Assembly (NCBI GenBank): GCA_013812655.1
Contig: JACCTC010000261.1
Location: forward strand, 1-33,019
Length of the DNA: 33,019 nt
Reading direction: 5' to 3'
Source: Deltaproteobacteria bacterium
GTDB lineage: Bacteria > Myxococcota_A > Polyangia > Haliangiales > Haliangiaceae
Shown here in pieces: positions 1 to 10,499 of the stretch. The notes beneath the pieces are model-generated. The model searched no databases. It was not told where the DNA came from and saw nothing but the letters and a program-made list of their open reading frames with translations. The translations under genes and the position numbers were made by a program. The first letter of the stretch is position 1, and each line of letters opens with the position of its first letter.

Positions 1-1
1 G

Positions 2-397
2 CTGTGGCCCGGCGACCTCGACGGTGACGGCCGCACCGACTGGTGTACCGCGACCGCGGCCGGCGTCGCGTGCGGCGTCGACGCCCATCGCGAGCTGACG
101 ACCGACGGCGTGCCGTGGGGCTTCGCGCTCGCCGGCATCGTCGATCCGTCGCCGACAATGATCACCACCGGCGCGCTCGCCGACATCGACGGCGACGGCC
201 TCGCCGATCTGTGCAGCCTCCGCGACCGGACGATCGCCTGCGGGCGCAGCCAGGGCCGCGGCTTCGGCCCCGCCATGGTCCTCGGCACCATGCCCGCCGG
301 CGCCCAGCCGACCGCGCTCTGGCTCGGTGATCTCGACGGCAACGGCACCGCCGACGCCTGTGTCGAGGATGCCGCCACGATCCGCTGCGTCCGCTAA
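2..397 (+). CDS. FG-GAP/VCBS repeat protein, C-terminal part (5' end outside window)
   Basis: The open frame runs in from the left edge and ends at TAA 395-397. It encodes about 131 residues with three repeats, each carrying an acidic calcium-loop motif: GDLDGDGRTD, ADIDGDGLAD and GDLDGNGTAD. This is the signature of FG-GAP/VCBS beta-propeller blades found in secreted or surface proteins. Each repeat also carries a Cys pair with exactly eight residues between them, directly after the loop (WC...AC, LC...AC, AC...RC), which suggests one disulfide per blade and hence an extracytoplasmic location. The last repeat ends almost at the C-terminus, so no sorting tail is visible. The N-terminus, any signal peptide and the total blade number lie outside the window. 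The family call is firm; the biological role is unknown. Confidence 0.75.
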   Translation: MWPGDLDGDGRTDWCTATAAGVACGVDAHRELTTDGVPWGFALAGIVDPSPTMITTGALADIDGDGLADLCSLRDRTIACGRSQGRGFGPAMVLGTMPAGAQPTALWLGDLDGNGTADACVEDAATIRCVR

Positions 398-416
398 TCG
401 GCTTGCCCCGATCGCG

Positions 417-439
417 ATGTAGATACATTGTATCTACAT
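417..439. promoter_or_regulatory. mazEF operator: perfect 11-bp inverted repeat over the mazE start
   Basis: Positions 417-427 (ATGTAGATACA) and 429-439 (TGTATCTACAT) form a perfect inverted repeat around the single base at 428. The right arm runs into the mazE ATG at 438. MazE-type antitoxins and MazEF complexes bind palindromes at their own promoter, so this is the obvious autoregulatory operator. A TACATT hexamer (424-429) inside it could be the -10 element, with TTGCCC (403-408) as a weak -35 at a short 15-bp spacing. Confidence 0.75.
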
Positions 440-680
440 GGAAACGCGTATCAAACGATGGGGGAACAGTCTCGCACTGCGGATTCCGCGCTCGATCGCA
501 GCCGAAGCCGGGGTCGAGTACGGCTCGCCGGTAGACGTCCACGTCGAGGACGGCGCGATGATCGTGCGCCCCGTCGAACACCCGACCGTTGACCTCAAGA
601 GCCTGCTGAAGAAGGTCCGAAAGTCGAACCTGCACGCCGAGATCTCGACGGGCAAGCGCAAAGGTCGTGAGGTCTGGTAG
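438..680 (+). CDS. mazE: MazE-family antitoxin (AbrB/MazE fold)
   Basis: This 80-residue protein is the antitoxin of a type II toxin-antitoxin pair. Residues 1-45 fit the swapped-hairpin AbrB/MazE DNA-binding domain, with the typical opening RIKRWGNSLALRIPR. The C-terminal tail, with LKSLLKKV and then NLHAEI...REVW, closely resembles the E. coli MazE tail (NLHENI...KEVW) that wraps around and blocks MazF. The stop codon overlaps the mazF start by one base, so the two are translationally coupled. No Shine-Dalgarno sequence precedes the ATG; the palindrome at 417-439 reaches the start codon, so the mRNA is probably leaderless and repressed by MazE or MazEF. The identification is firm. Confidence 0.92.
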   Translation: METRIKRWGNSLALRIPRSIAAEAGVEYGSPVDVHVEDGAMIVRPVEHPTVDLKSLLKKVRKSNLHAEISTGKRKGREVW

Positions 681-1015
681 TGGCGGCCTACGTGCCCGCT
701 CGCGGCGATCTGGTCTGGCTCGAATTCAACCCGCAGGCCGGGCACGAGCAAGCAGGTCGACGTCCTGCACTCGTCGTCTCGCACACCGAGTACAACAAGA
801 AGGTAGGCCTCGCCCTGATCTGCCCGATCACGTCGAAGGCCAAGTCCTATCCGTTCGAAGTCGCGCTGCCGTCCGGGCTGCCGGTCAGCGGTGTCATTCT
901 CTCGGATCAGATCAAGAGCCTCGATTGGCGGGCACGTCGTGCCTCTCGAATCGCGTCCGTGCCTCCCGCCGTGCTGGAGCAAGTTGCGGCGCGCCTCGTC
1001 GCGCTGATCCGGTAG
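680..1015 (+). CDS. mazF: MazF-family endoribonuclease toxin
   Basis: This 111-residue protein is the toxin partner of the upstream mazE. It starts at GTG 680, overlapping the mazE stop by one base. Along its whole length it resembles E. coli MazF, a sequence-specific mRNA interferase: GDLVWLEF near the N-terminus, EQAGRRPALVVS (containing the Arg equivalent to the E. coli active-site Arg), PITSK (containing the equivalent Thr), YPFEV, and DQIKSLDWRARRA near the C-terminus. Its length is normal for the family and both catalytic positions are present, so the toxin is probably active. It ends 15 bp before the convergent mazF remnant at 1031. Its RNA target sequence cannot be predicted from the sequence. 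Confidence 0.93.
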   Translation: MAAYVPARGDLVWLEFNPQAGHEQAGRRPALVVSHTEYNKKVGLALICPITSKAKSYPFEVALPSGLPVSGVILSDQIKSLDWRARRASRIASVPPAVLEQVAARLVALIR

Positions 1016-1030
1016 CCGCACGAAACCGAG

Positions 1031-1387
1031 TCATCCGGGAGCATCGAGATCGGCGAGCCCGAACGAGAACCGCAGCGCAGCATCGAGCTCGCGAAGCTTG
1101 GCGGCGCTGAGCGACACGATCTTTGATTCGAGTTGCACCTTCGGGATCGTCACGAGGTTGTCGGCATTGATCGCGCATGCCTTCGGCATCCCATCCCTGT
1201 GCCCGAGCGCGACCTCGCTGCGAATCGCGCGCAGCTTTGTCGAGACCTCCGCGACCGTCACTTTTTGGCGAACGAGATAGGCCTCGTCACGCGATACGAG
1301 CACGACAGGTCGCCGTCCTGCCGGCAGCTCGAGGATGGCCCACCAGATCTCGCGCCACGCGAACTCGGCGCTACGTCCAGCCCATCA
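1031..1387 (-). pseudogene. Second, orphan mazF-like toxin gene without a usable start (probable 5' frameshift)
   Basis: On the minus strand a frame bounded by TGA at 1385-1387 and TGA at 1031-1033 encodes a MazF/PemK-type protein of a different subfamily from the neighbouring toxin. It contains REIWWAILELPAGRRPVVLVSRD, then STKLRAI...VALGHRDGMPKACAINADNL, and a normal C-terminus. The expected N-terminal strand is present but has no ATG, GTG or TTG before it; the first in-frame start is GTG 1303, which would delete the RRP strand. Just upstream lies GTGG-CGCGAGATC: removing one G would give a GTG start reading MREIWWA. No antitoxin gene lies upstream, because the frame abuts the end of the SLC13 transporter gene. 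The gene is therefore either a recently broken toxin or a sequencing indel. Confidence 0.7.
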
Positions 1388-2843
1388 GCGGGCACATCAC
1401 GCGCAGCGTCGCGATGATCAGCAGGAAGCCGATCACGTCGAACACGATGCCGGTGCGCACCATCTGGCCGACCGTCACGCGTCTCGTCGCGTACGCCATC
1501 GCGTTCGGCGCCGTCGAGATCGGCATCATGAAGCCGAACGACGCGCCCATCGTCGCACCGAGCACTGCGGGGATCGGCGCCGCGCCGGCCGCGACCGCGA
1601 GGGCACCCGCGAGCGGCGCCATCATCGATGCGGTCGCGGTGTTGCTGGTCGCCTCCGAGAGGATGATCGAGGTCGCGGTCACCAGCGCGGTGATCGTCCA
1701 CGTGCTCGAGGCACCGGTCGCGTCGACGAGCTCGCGGCCCCACTGCTCGGCGAGCCCGGTCGACTTGCCGAGCGTGCCGAGCAGGACACCGCCGCCGAAC
1801 AGCAGGATGACGCCCCACTCGATCCGTGTCGCTTCGCTCCAGGTCAGCGCCGGCCGCCGCGCCTTGCCGACCCCGTGACCGGGCAGCACGAACAGCAGGC
1901 AGCCCGCGGTGAGCGCGACGACCTCCTCGGTCAGGTGCTTGGCGAGCCAGGCGGTCGCGCGCGCGGAGGGAAGCAGGCTCGAGATCGTCGGCGCCAGCCA
2001 GCCAATAATCGCCACGCAGAACACGATGACGACCGCCTTCTCACCGCGCGACCACGGCCGCGCCTCGGTCATCGCGACGTCGCGCGGAAGCGGCTGGTTC
2101 GGGCGGATCCCGTAGAACGCGGCGACGATCGCGACCAGTCCGACCAGCATGACCATCCCCATCGGGACGCCGATCGCCATCCATTCGACGAACCCGAGCT
2201 CGAGTCCACGCTGGCGCAGCTCGTTGATCCCGAAACCATTGGGCGGAGTGCCTACCGGCGTTCCGAGGCCGCCGATCGACGCGCCCCATGCGACAACGAG
2301 GACGAGCGCGGTCCCGAAGCGATCGCCGCGGTGCGCCGGTGCCATCGCGAGCGCGATCGGCAACAGGATCGCGGTCGATGCAGCGTTCGACATCAGCATC
2401 GACAGGAAGAACGCAGCGACGGCGATCGCGATCAGGAACGACAGCCGGCCGCGTGCGCGCCGCGCCACGAGCGCGCCGATTCGATCGCCGAGCCCGTGCA
2501 CGCGCATCGCCTCGGCGATGAAGAACGAACCGACGAACAGGAACAGCAGCGGCGTCCCGAACGCGGCAAACGCGACCTGCGGCGTCGCGAGCCCGAGCAC
2601 CACGGCGCCGACCGCAGCCATCAGCGCGACGACCGCCGGCGGCAGCGCCTCGGTCAACCACCATGTCACGCACAGCACCATCAACCCGATCAGCGCCGGC
2701 GAGGCGCTGCCGAAGGGAGCGAGCCCGAGCGCGAGCGCGAGGACCGGCCCGAGCACGAGCCCGACGCGTCGCTTCGTGCGCTCGAACCGCGCACCCGGCG
2801 TGTCATCGGCGAGCGCGTCGGTCTGCTCGTCGCTGTCTTCCAT
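1371..2843 (-). CDS. SLC13/DASS-family anion (dicarboxylate-type) transporter
   Basis: This 490-residue polytopic membrane protein belongs to the divalent anion:sodium symporter family (SLC13/CitT/SdcS type), which imports dicarboxylates, citrate, sulfate or phosphate with sodium. A charged cytoplasmic N-terminus of about 28 residues is followed by many hydrophobic helices. Two family motifs are visible: SNAAST followed by GTPVGTPPN in the first half, and SNTATAS followed by MPISTAPNAMA in the second half. These correspond to the two Ser-Asn-Thr sodium/substrate clamshell motifs; the first is altered to SNA. The gene begins nine bases after the gshB stop and is probably co-transcribed with it. 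The substrate cannot be told from sequence. Its last codons overlap the upstream end of the broken mazF frame. Confidence 0.88.
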   Translation of the reverse strand: MEDSDEQTDALADDTPGARFERTKRRVGLVLGPVLALALGLAPFGSASPALIGLMVLCVTWWLTEALPPAVVALMAAVGAVVLGLATPQVAFAAFGTPLLFLFVGSFFIAEAMRVHGLGDRIGALVARRARGRLSFLIAIAVAAFFLSMLMSNAASTAILLPIALAMAPAHRGDRFGTALVLVVAWGASIGGLGTPVGTPPNGFGINELRQRGLELGFVEWMAIGVPMGMVMLVGLVAIVAAFYGIRPNQPLPRDVAMTEARPWSRGEKAVVIVFCVAIIGWLAPTISSLLPSARATAWLAKHLTEEVVALTAGCLLFVLPGHGVGKARRPALTWSEATRIEWGVILLFGGGVLLGTLGKSTGLAEQWGRELVDATGASSTWTITALVTATSIILSEATSNTATASMMAPLAGALAVAAGAAPIPAVLGATMGASFGFMMPISTAPNAMAYATRRVTVGQMVRTGIVFDVIGFLLIIATLRVMCPLMGWT

Positions 2844-2852
2844 ACCCGACGG

Positions 2853-3806
<954 letters not shown>

Positions 3807-3963
3807 CCGCCGACTGTAGTCGATGTCCGGGTTCGTCCGTCCCGCGGACGTGCGTGGACGTCACGCGGACGCTCCGGACAGCCGTGGCCGGGATCTCGAC
3901 GACTTGCGATGCTCGTCGATTGCGAGTCCCGCTCGAATGACCTCGCCTGCTACCCTCGGTCCG

Positions 3964-4533
3964 ATGCGCGTCGTGCTCGTCGATCCACCACCAGAGTTCC
4001 TGCAGGAACGAGAACGCCTCGGCATCGATCGCCGGGACGAGGTCTGGGACGGAGTCCTGCACGTGCCGCCGCAACCGACGATGACCCATCAGCGGCTCGC
4101 AGCCCGGCTGATCGAGACCCTGGGCCCACTCGCGCGCGCGCGGCAGCTCGAGGTCGTTCCCGAGCCAAACCTCCTCGACCCGACACGCGGCTTCAAGCAA
4201 TTCCGGGTACCCGACCTCGTCGTGGTCGCTCCCGCGGCCACGAGCGAGCGTGGCGTGGAGGGCGCCGCCGAGCTCGTCGTCGAGCTGCTGTCGCCCAACG
4301 ACGAGAGCCGCGACAAGTTTTCGTTCTACGCGAGCCGCGGCGTGAAGGAGATCTGGTTGATCGAGCCGACAACCCGCATCGTGGAGCTCTATCTGCTGCG
4401 TGGCGCCACGTACTTCACGACGCTGCCCGATCGCGACGGGATCCTGCGCTCGGGACTGTTCGATCTCGAGCTCCGCGTCGTCGAGGGGCCGAAGCTGCGG
4501 CTGGCGTGGCAGGGCGGTAGCGTCGAGGTCTAA
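3964..4533 (+). CDS. Uma2-family PD-(D/E)XK nuclease-like protein
   Basis: This 189-residue protein has the Uma2 (DUF820) pattern: an N-terminal RRDEVWDGVLHVPPQPTM segment, a helix carrying HQRLAARLIETLG, the core PDLVVV strand, VVELLSPNDESRDK, and YASRGVKEIWLIEP. In this family the PD...E-x-L pattern corresponds to the restriction-endonuclease-like active site, but the biological role is largely unknown; the proteins are often highly multiplied in a genome. The frame is open further upstream to 3823, but ATG 3964 was chosen because a TACCCT hexamer (3951-3956) lies seven bases before it and the domain begins immediately. It is divergent from gshB and stands alone. The family call is firm; activity is unproven. 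Confidence 0.88.
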   Translation: MRVVLVDPPPEFLQERERLGIDRRDEVWDGVLHVPPQPTMTHQRLAARLIETLGPLARARQLEVVPEPNLLDPTRGFKQFRVPDLVVVAPAATSERGVEGAAELVVELLSPNDESRDKFSFYASRGVKEIWLIEPTTRIVELYLLRGATYFTTLPDRDGILRSGLFDLELRVVEGPKLRLAWQGGSVEV

Positions 4534-4551
4534 GGCTCGCGCGCGCGGGGC

Positions 4552-4866
4552 TCACATGCTCTTCTGGAGGATGTAGTCGTCGCAGGCGGCGTCGACGACA
4601 GCGACGCCCGCGCTGGTCTGGCTGAGGTTCGCCGTCAGGTAGTTGATGCAGTCCGGCTTGGTCTCGCCACACACCGGCTGCTCCATGCCGGCGATCGGGT
4701 GATCGAGGCAGCACACGACGATCGCCTGCGGGATCGGCAGGTTCTCCTCCTGCGTGTGCTCGTCGAAGCACGCCTGGTACGTGTCGTATGGGGCGTGATC
4801 GTCGTTTCCCCCACAGCCGAACCCAACCGAACCGAGGATCGCGGAGGCCAGGATCAGTGCGCGCAT
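4552..4866 (-). CDS. Small cysteine-rich lipoprotein, unknown function
   Basis: This 104-residue protein begins with a short signal peptide (MRALILASAILGSVGFGC), whose Cys18 is a probable lipidation site, although the lipobox VGFGC is not ideal. The mature part contains six further cysteines, including a Cys-Cys pair (VVCCLDH), consistent with disulfides in the periplasm. It belongs to no family recognised by eye; its style resembles the many small orphan lipoproteins of myxobacteria. On the minus strand a TAGGCT hexamer (4873-4878) lies six bases before the ATG, with GCGACA 17 bp further up, so it probably has its own leaderless promoter separate from the neighbouring regulator gene. Confidence 0.65.
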   Translation of the reverse strand: MRALILASAILGSVGFGCGGNDDHAPYDTYQACFDEHTQEENLPIPQAIVVCCLDHPIAGMEQPVCGETKPDCINYLTANLSQTSAGVAVVDAACDDYILQKSM

Positions 4867-4903
4867 GCGCGTAGCCTATACGCGTCCGCGTGCGCTGTCG
4901 CGG

Positions 4904-6457
<1,554 letters not shown>

Positions 6458-6472
6458 GGCCCTCAACGCGTA

Positions 6473-7537
6473 TCACGATGAGCCGGTGGTTTCTACCGGT
6501 GGGCTGGACGTTGCCGGATCGTGGGCCTCGTTGGAAATCTCGAGAGCCTCCCTGGCGAGCCTGACGAGCAGCGGCCCGAGAATGAGGCCCCAGCCGCCGA
6601 ACACCTCGACGCCGCCGAACATCGACAGGAGCACGACCCACGTCGGGAGTCGGAGCTCGCCGCGGTGCGCGAGCCATGGCCGCGCGACGTTGTCGACGGT
6701 GCCGATCACCGCGATGCCGACGATCGTCAGCGCGAGCGCCGCGACCGGTCGCCCGGTCATCGCGAGGCCGGCCGCTACTGGCGCCCACACGATCGCGGTA
6801 CCGATCGCCGGGATCACCGAGAAGATCAGCGTCAGCATGCCGAGCGCGAGGGCCGACGGCACGCCGAGCGCGTAGTACGAGATCGTCGCGATCACCGACT
6901 GTAGGAACCCGGCGCCGACGATGCCCCACCACAGGCCGCGACCGGTCTCCATGAACGCCTCGGTGAACCGCGTGAAGTGCACGGGCTGTAGCGGCGCGTG
7001 CTTCTCGAGCCAGAGGTACCAGCCGCGGCCCTCGACGAGCACGCCGTACATGCCGGTCACCATGATCAGGAGGCCGATCACCGCATAGGCCGCCATGCCG
7101 GCGACCCGGCTGAGGATCGCCCAGGCGCGATCGCCCTGGTTCATCACGAGGTCGACGACCCCGGAGGCGTCGTCGACGGCCTGCTTGGCGGTCGTGACGT
7201 CGGTGGGGGTGTCGCTCCGTTTCACGAGCTTGACGAGGACCGCCTTGGCCTCCTCGGACTTCATCAGCTGCTCGACGAGCGCGATCGCGTCCATCACGAT
7301 CGACGTCACGACGGCTGCGATGGGCAGGAACACCAGGAGCAGCAGGCTGACCGTGATCGCCGCGCTCACCCCCGTGCGCCCACCGAGCCGCCTTGTCAGC
7401 GGTTCGTAGACCCGCCGGGCGTAAAGGCCCAGCCACAGCGCCAGCACCATCCAGGGCAAGAACGGCCAGAACATGTACGCAGCCCCGAACACGAGGCCAG
7501 CCAGCAACCACGTCGGGAGTCGAGTCCGTACACGCAC
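6473..7537 (-). CDS. AI-2E/PerM (YdiK)-family membrane transporter
   Basis: This protein of about 354 residues matches the AI-2E transporter (PerM/YdiK) family in length and layout: two N-terminal transmembrane helices (LLAGLVFGAAYMFWPFLPWM), a third helix, a soluble alpha-helical segment (LVEQLMKSEEAKAVLVKLV), and then several helices including the conserved stretch FSVIPAIGTAIVWAPVA and the C-terminal FGGWGLILGPLL. Members have been linked to autoinducer-2 export, sodium/proton antiport or permease roles; the substrate cannot be assigned. The frame extends upstream to 7837, but that part overlaps the divergent gene. GTG 7537 gives the normal family length; ATG 7606 would add 23 unconvincing residues. 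The downstream regulator gene begins 15 bp after the stop, suggesting one operon. Confidence 0.85.
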   Translation of the reverse strand: MRVRTRLPTWLLAGLVFGAAYMFWPFLPWMVLALWLGLYARRVYEPLTRRLGGRTGVSAAITVSLLLLVFLPIAAVVTSIVMDAIALVEQLMKSEEAKAVLVKLVKRSDTPTDVTTAKQAVDDASGVVDLVMNQGDRAWAILSRVAGMAAYAVIGLLIMVTGMYGVLVEGRGWYLWLEKHAPLQPVHFTRFTEAFMETGRGLWWGIVGAGFLQSVIATISYYALGVPSALALGMLTLIFSVIPAIGTAIVWAPVAAGLAMTGRPVAALALTIVGIAVIGTVDNVARPWLAHRGELRLPTWVVLLSMFGGVEVFGGWGLILGPLLVRLAREALEISNEAHDPATSSPPVETTGSS

Positions 7538-7615
7538 GACATTCTCGCATGCGGGCGGCGTGCCGCTTCGAAGTGGCCGAGATTCATGCGGCCCGGACCG
7601 CGCCATGTAGGAAAC

Positions 7616-7645
7616 TTGGCCACCCGGTGGCTGGTCCTTTAGCCT
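7616..7645 (+). promoter_or_regulatory. Predicted promoter TTGGCC-N18-TAGCCT
   Basis: A -35-like TTGGCC (7616-7621) and a -10-like TAGCCT (7640-7645) are separated by 18 bp. The -10 ends seven bases before the ATG at 7653, so the predicted transcript would start at or next to the start codon. Confidence 0.5.
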
Positions 7646-7652
7646 TTCGGTA

Positions 7653-8117
7653 ATGGCTTCGTCTCGACGGGCTCGGCGGGTGTCTATGGCGGAACGCGTT
7701 GCTCCGCCTCCACGTAAACCGATGGCGATCGCCCGCCGGGTCTCGCTCTTTGACCGCGAAGTCACGGTTCGGCTCGCGCCGGTCGCGATCGAGCTCATCC
7801 ATGGCGCCGCCCGCGTCCTGACCGAGGGCGAGCTCACCGGCGACTTCTACGCCGGCTCGACGATGCTGACGGTCGACCTCGCGCGAACGATCGATCGGAT
7901 CAGCGATCCGCCCGACGTCTCGACTGCGCAGCGCGTCGCCTTGCTCTACGCCGCCGATGATCGCTGCCGCGACCACGCCCGCCGGATCGCGGTTGCCGAG
8001 GCGCGGCGCATGGCCGGCTGCGACCTCGCGGCCCCCCTCGTCGATGTCGAGAGCCGCGCGCGCGGCCCCGAGGTCCACTTGAGCCTCAATGTCGAGGCAC
8101 AGCGGAGAAACGCATGA
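7653..8117 (+). CDS. Conserved-looking unknown protein preceding a MerR-TPR gene
   Basis: This 154-residue protein belongs to no family I recognise. After a basic, proline-rich N-terminus of about 25 residues comes a probable all-helical domain: EVTVRLAPVAIELIHGAARVL, then a hydrophilic core ending in TAQRVALLYAADDRCRDHARRIAVAEARRMAG. No signal peptide or membrane segment is visible. Its stop codon overlaps the next start (ATGA at 8114-8117), so it is translationally coupled to the MerR-TPR regulator and probably works with it. ATG 7653 was chosen because a good -35/-10 pair ends seven bases upstream; ATGs at 7686 and 7722 are alternatives. The gene is supported by its coupling, promoter and codon use rather than by homology. 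Confidence 0.65.
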   Translation: MASSRRARRVSMAERVAPPPRKPMAIARRVSLFDREVTVRLAPVAIELIHGAARVLTEGELTGDFYAGSTMLTVDLARTIDRISDPPDVSTAQRVALLYAADDRCRDHARRIAVAEARRMAGCDLAAPLVDVESRARGPEVHLSLNVEAQRRNA

Positions 8118-9049
8118 TCGAGCTGTACAGCATCCGCGACGTGTCCCGCATCCTCGCCGTCCAGGAGGCGCGCCTGCGCTATTGGATGCAGACCGGCTTT
8201 GTCGGACCCACGGTCCGCAAGGGCGGCCGCTTCTACTACACGTTCTGCGACGTCGTCGCGGTGAAGGCGGCGAAGGACCTGATCGCGATCGGCATGCCGG
8301 TGCAGAAGGTCCGCAAGAACATCGAGGCGCTGAAGAAGGCGCTGCCCGACGATACCCACCCGACGACGCGCCTCCGGGTGTGCTGCGATGGCGAGACCAT
8401 CGTCGCGCTCGCCGATGACGTCGCGTTCCAGCCGATCGGCGGCCAGATCGTGATGGCGTTCAACGTGCCGAGCTTCGGCGAGCACGTCGCGCAGGTGCTG
8501 TCGATGCCGCGCGTCGACCCGAACCGGGCAAACGCCGACGGCACGCCGCTCGCCGTCGAGGACAACCCGACCGAGGCGAACACCGGGACCACCGCGTACC
8601 GCCACTTCGTCGAGGCCTGCGCCGCCGAGGACCGCGGCGACTCCGAGACCGCCGAGCACCTGTTCCGCCAGGCGATCGATCTCGAGCCGAACATGGCGGC
8701 CGCGCTGACGAACCTCGGCAACCTGGTCTATCGCGGTGGCGAGCTCGAGGAGGCCCGCCGGCTCTACGAGCGCGCCCTCGAGCACGACCCGATCCAGCCC
8801 GAGGCTCGCTACAACCTCGCCAACCTCCTCGAGGACCTCGGCGAGACCGAGGCCGCGATCACCGAGCTCCGCAAGGTCTGCGCCGCGGCGCCCGAGTTCG
8901 CCGACGCGCACTACAACCTCGGCATCATGCTCGCTCAGATCGGCGGCACCGCCCAGGCGAAGCATCACCTCGAGCGCTACCTCGAGCTCGACACCGCGAG
9001 CGACTGGGCGTCGCACGCCCGCACGTACCTCGACCACATCGCCGCGTAA
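8114..9049 (+). CDS. MerR-like HTH domain fused to TPR repeats
   Basis: This 311-residue protein begins with a MerR-type winged-helix domain (residues 1-70): YSIRDVSRILAVQEARLRYWMQTGFVGPTVRKGGRFYYTFCDVVAVKAAKDLIAIGMPV. A middle segment of short beta strands (about 92-115) is followed by an acidic linker and then TPR repeats from about 160 to 300, for example AEHLFRQAIDLEPNMAAALTNLGNLVYRGG and ARRLYERALEHDPIQPEARYNLANLLEDLG. Normal MerR proteins carry a coiled-coil and ligand-binding end instead. The TPR part therefore suggests that protein partners control or use DNA binding (inference). It overlaps the preceding unknown gene by four bases. The domain calls are firm; the regulon and signal are unknown. 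Confidence 0.88.
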   Translation: MIELYSIRDVSRILAVQEARLRYWMQTGFVGPTVRKGGRFYYTFCDVVAVKAAKDLIAIGMPVQKVRKNIEALKKALPDDTHPTTRLRVCCDGETIVALADDVAFQPIGGQIVMAFNVPSFGEHVAQVLSMPRVDPNRANADGTPLAVEDNPTEANTGTTAYRHFVEACAAEDRGDSETAEHLFRQAIDLEPNMAAALTNLGNLVYRGGELEEARRLYERALEHDPIQPEARYNLANLLEDLGETEAAITELRKVCAAAPEFADAHYNLGIMLAQIGGTAQAKHHLERYLELDTASDWASHARTYLDHIAA

Positions 9050-9067
9050 CCCGGTCGTCGAGGCACA

Positions 9068-9145
9068 TCAGAGCGTGCCGAGGAAGATGACGGCGGCGGC
9101 GGCGATGACGAAGAGTGGTTCCCAGAAGCGGTCGAAGTTGGTCAC
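9068..9145 (-). CDS. Possible 25-residue single-span membrane microprotein
   Basis: In the 237-bp gap between two convergent genes, the minus strand reads GTG to TGA as 25 residues: a short polar start (TNFDRFWEPL) and then a clean hydrophobic helix (FVIAAAAVIFLGTL) ending at the stop. The layout resembles known small membrane proteins that attach to larger complexes. There is no Shine-Dalgarno and no TANNNT hexamer before the start, so expression is not supported by a signal. It could be chance in GC-rich sequence, where Ala/Val/Ile codons are common. Confidence 0.3.
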   Translation of the reverse strand: MTNFDRFWEPLFVIAAAAVIFLGTL

Positions 9146-9225
9146 GCCACGAGGTATGTGCAGCCCGCCTGCCACTACCATTGGCGTTTGATTCCACGGC
9201 GTTAGCAAGGGTGATGGGGGTCGCG

Positions 9226-9255
9226 CGGACGCAGTCCAACTGCAGATCGCGTCCG
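9226..9255. terminator. Possible terminator-like hairpin between convergent genes
   Basis: CGGAC (9226-9230) pairs with GTCCG (9251-9255), and inside it GCAGT (9231-9235) pairs with ACTGC (9239-9243) around a CCA loop, with a seven-base bulge on the right side. It lies in the gap where the MerR-TPR gene (+) and the small lipoprotein gene (-) end facing each other. No U-tract follows on either strand, so any termination would not be of the classic intrinsic type. Confidence 0.3.
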
Positions 9256-9286
9256 GCCGGACCCATGCTGCGAGCCCGCGGCGTGG

Positions 9287-9478
9287 TCAGCGCGGCGCGC
9301 CGTTGAGGTTGCAGTCCTGACAGTCCGTGACGACCGCGATCACGACGACGCCGACCACCAGGGCCGTGGACACCGCCGCGTTCGCGACCTGACGGTTGGT
9401 CAGCTGCTTGTGAGCGCAGCTGGTGAGGCCGATCGAGGCAACGAGGGAGACGGCGAGGAGGATGACGAAGCGCTTCAT
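9287..9478 (-). CDS. Small lipoprotein with a second hydrophobic segment
   Basis: This 63-residue protein starts at ATG 9478 with a textbook lipoprotein signal: MKRFVILLAVSLVASIGLTSC, with lipobox LTSC and Cys21. The mature part has a hydrophilic stretch (AHKQLTNRQVANAAV), a second hydrophobic run (STALVVGVVVIAVVT), and a short tail with a Cys-x2-Cys pair (DCQDCNLNGAPR). The hydrophobic run after the lipidated Cys is unusual and may insert in a membrane. The gene lies 77 bp downstream of cdsA on the same strand and may be read from the uppS-cdsA transcript; no separate promoter was seen. Upstream codons to 9496 are open but do not fit a signal peptide start. Confidence 0.65.
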   Translation of the reverse strand: MKRFVILLAVSLVASIGLTSCAHKQLTNRQVANAAVSTALVVGVVVIAVVTDCQDCNLNGAPR

Positions 9479-9555
9479 GTCCACACGGTCGCGCACCGCC
9501 GCGTGAAGCTGACAGCGCGCCGGCGTGAGCTTGGCGTGATCGCCGCGGCGCTCGT

Positions 9556-10446
<891 letters not shown>

Positions 10447-10499
10447 TGACCTGGCAGGTAACCGCAGCGGTGGATCGTCGTCAAGGTTTGGGCACTTGC

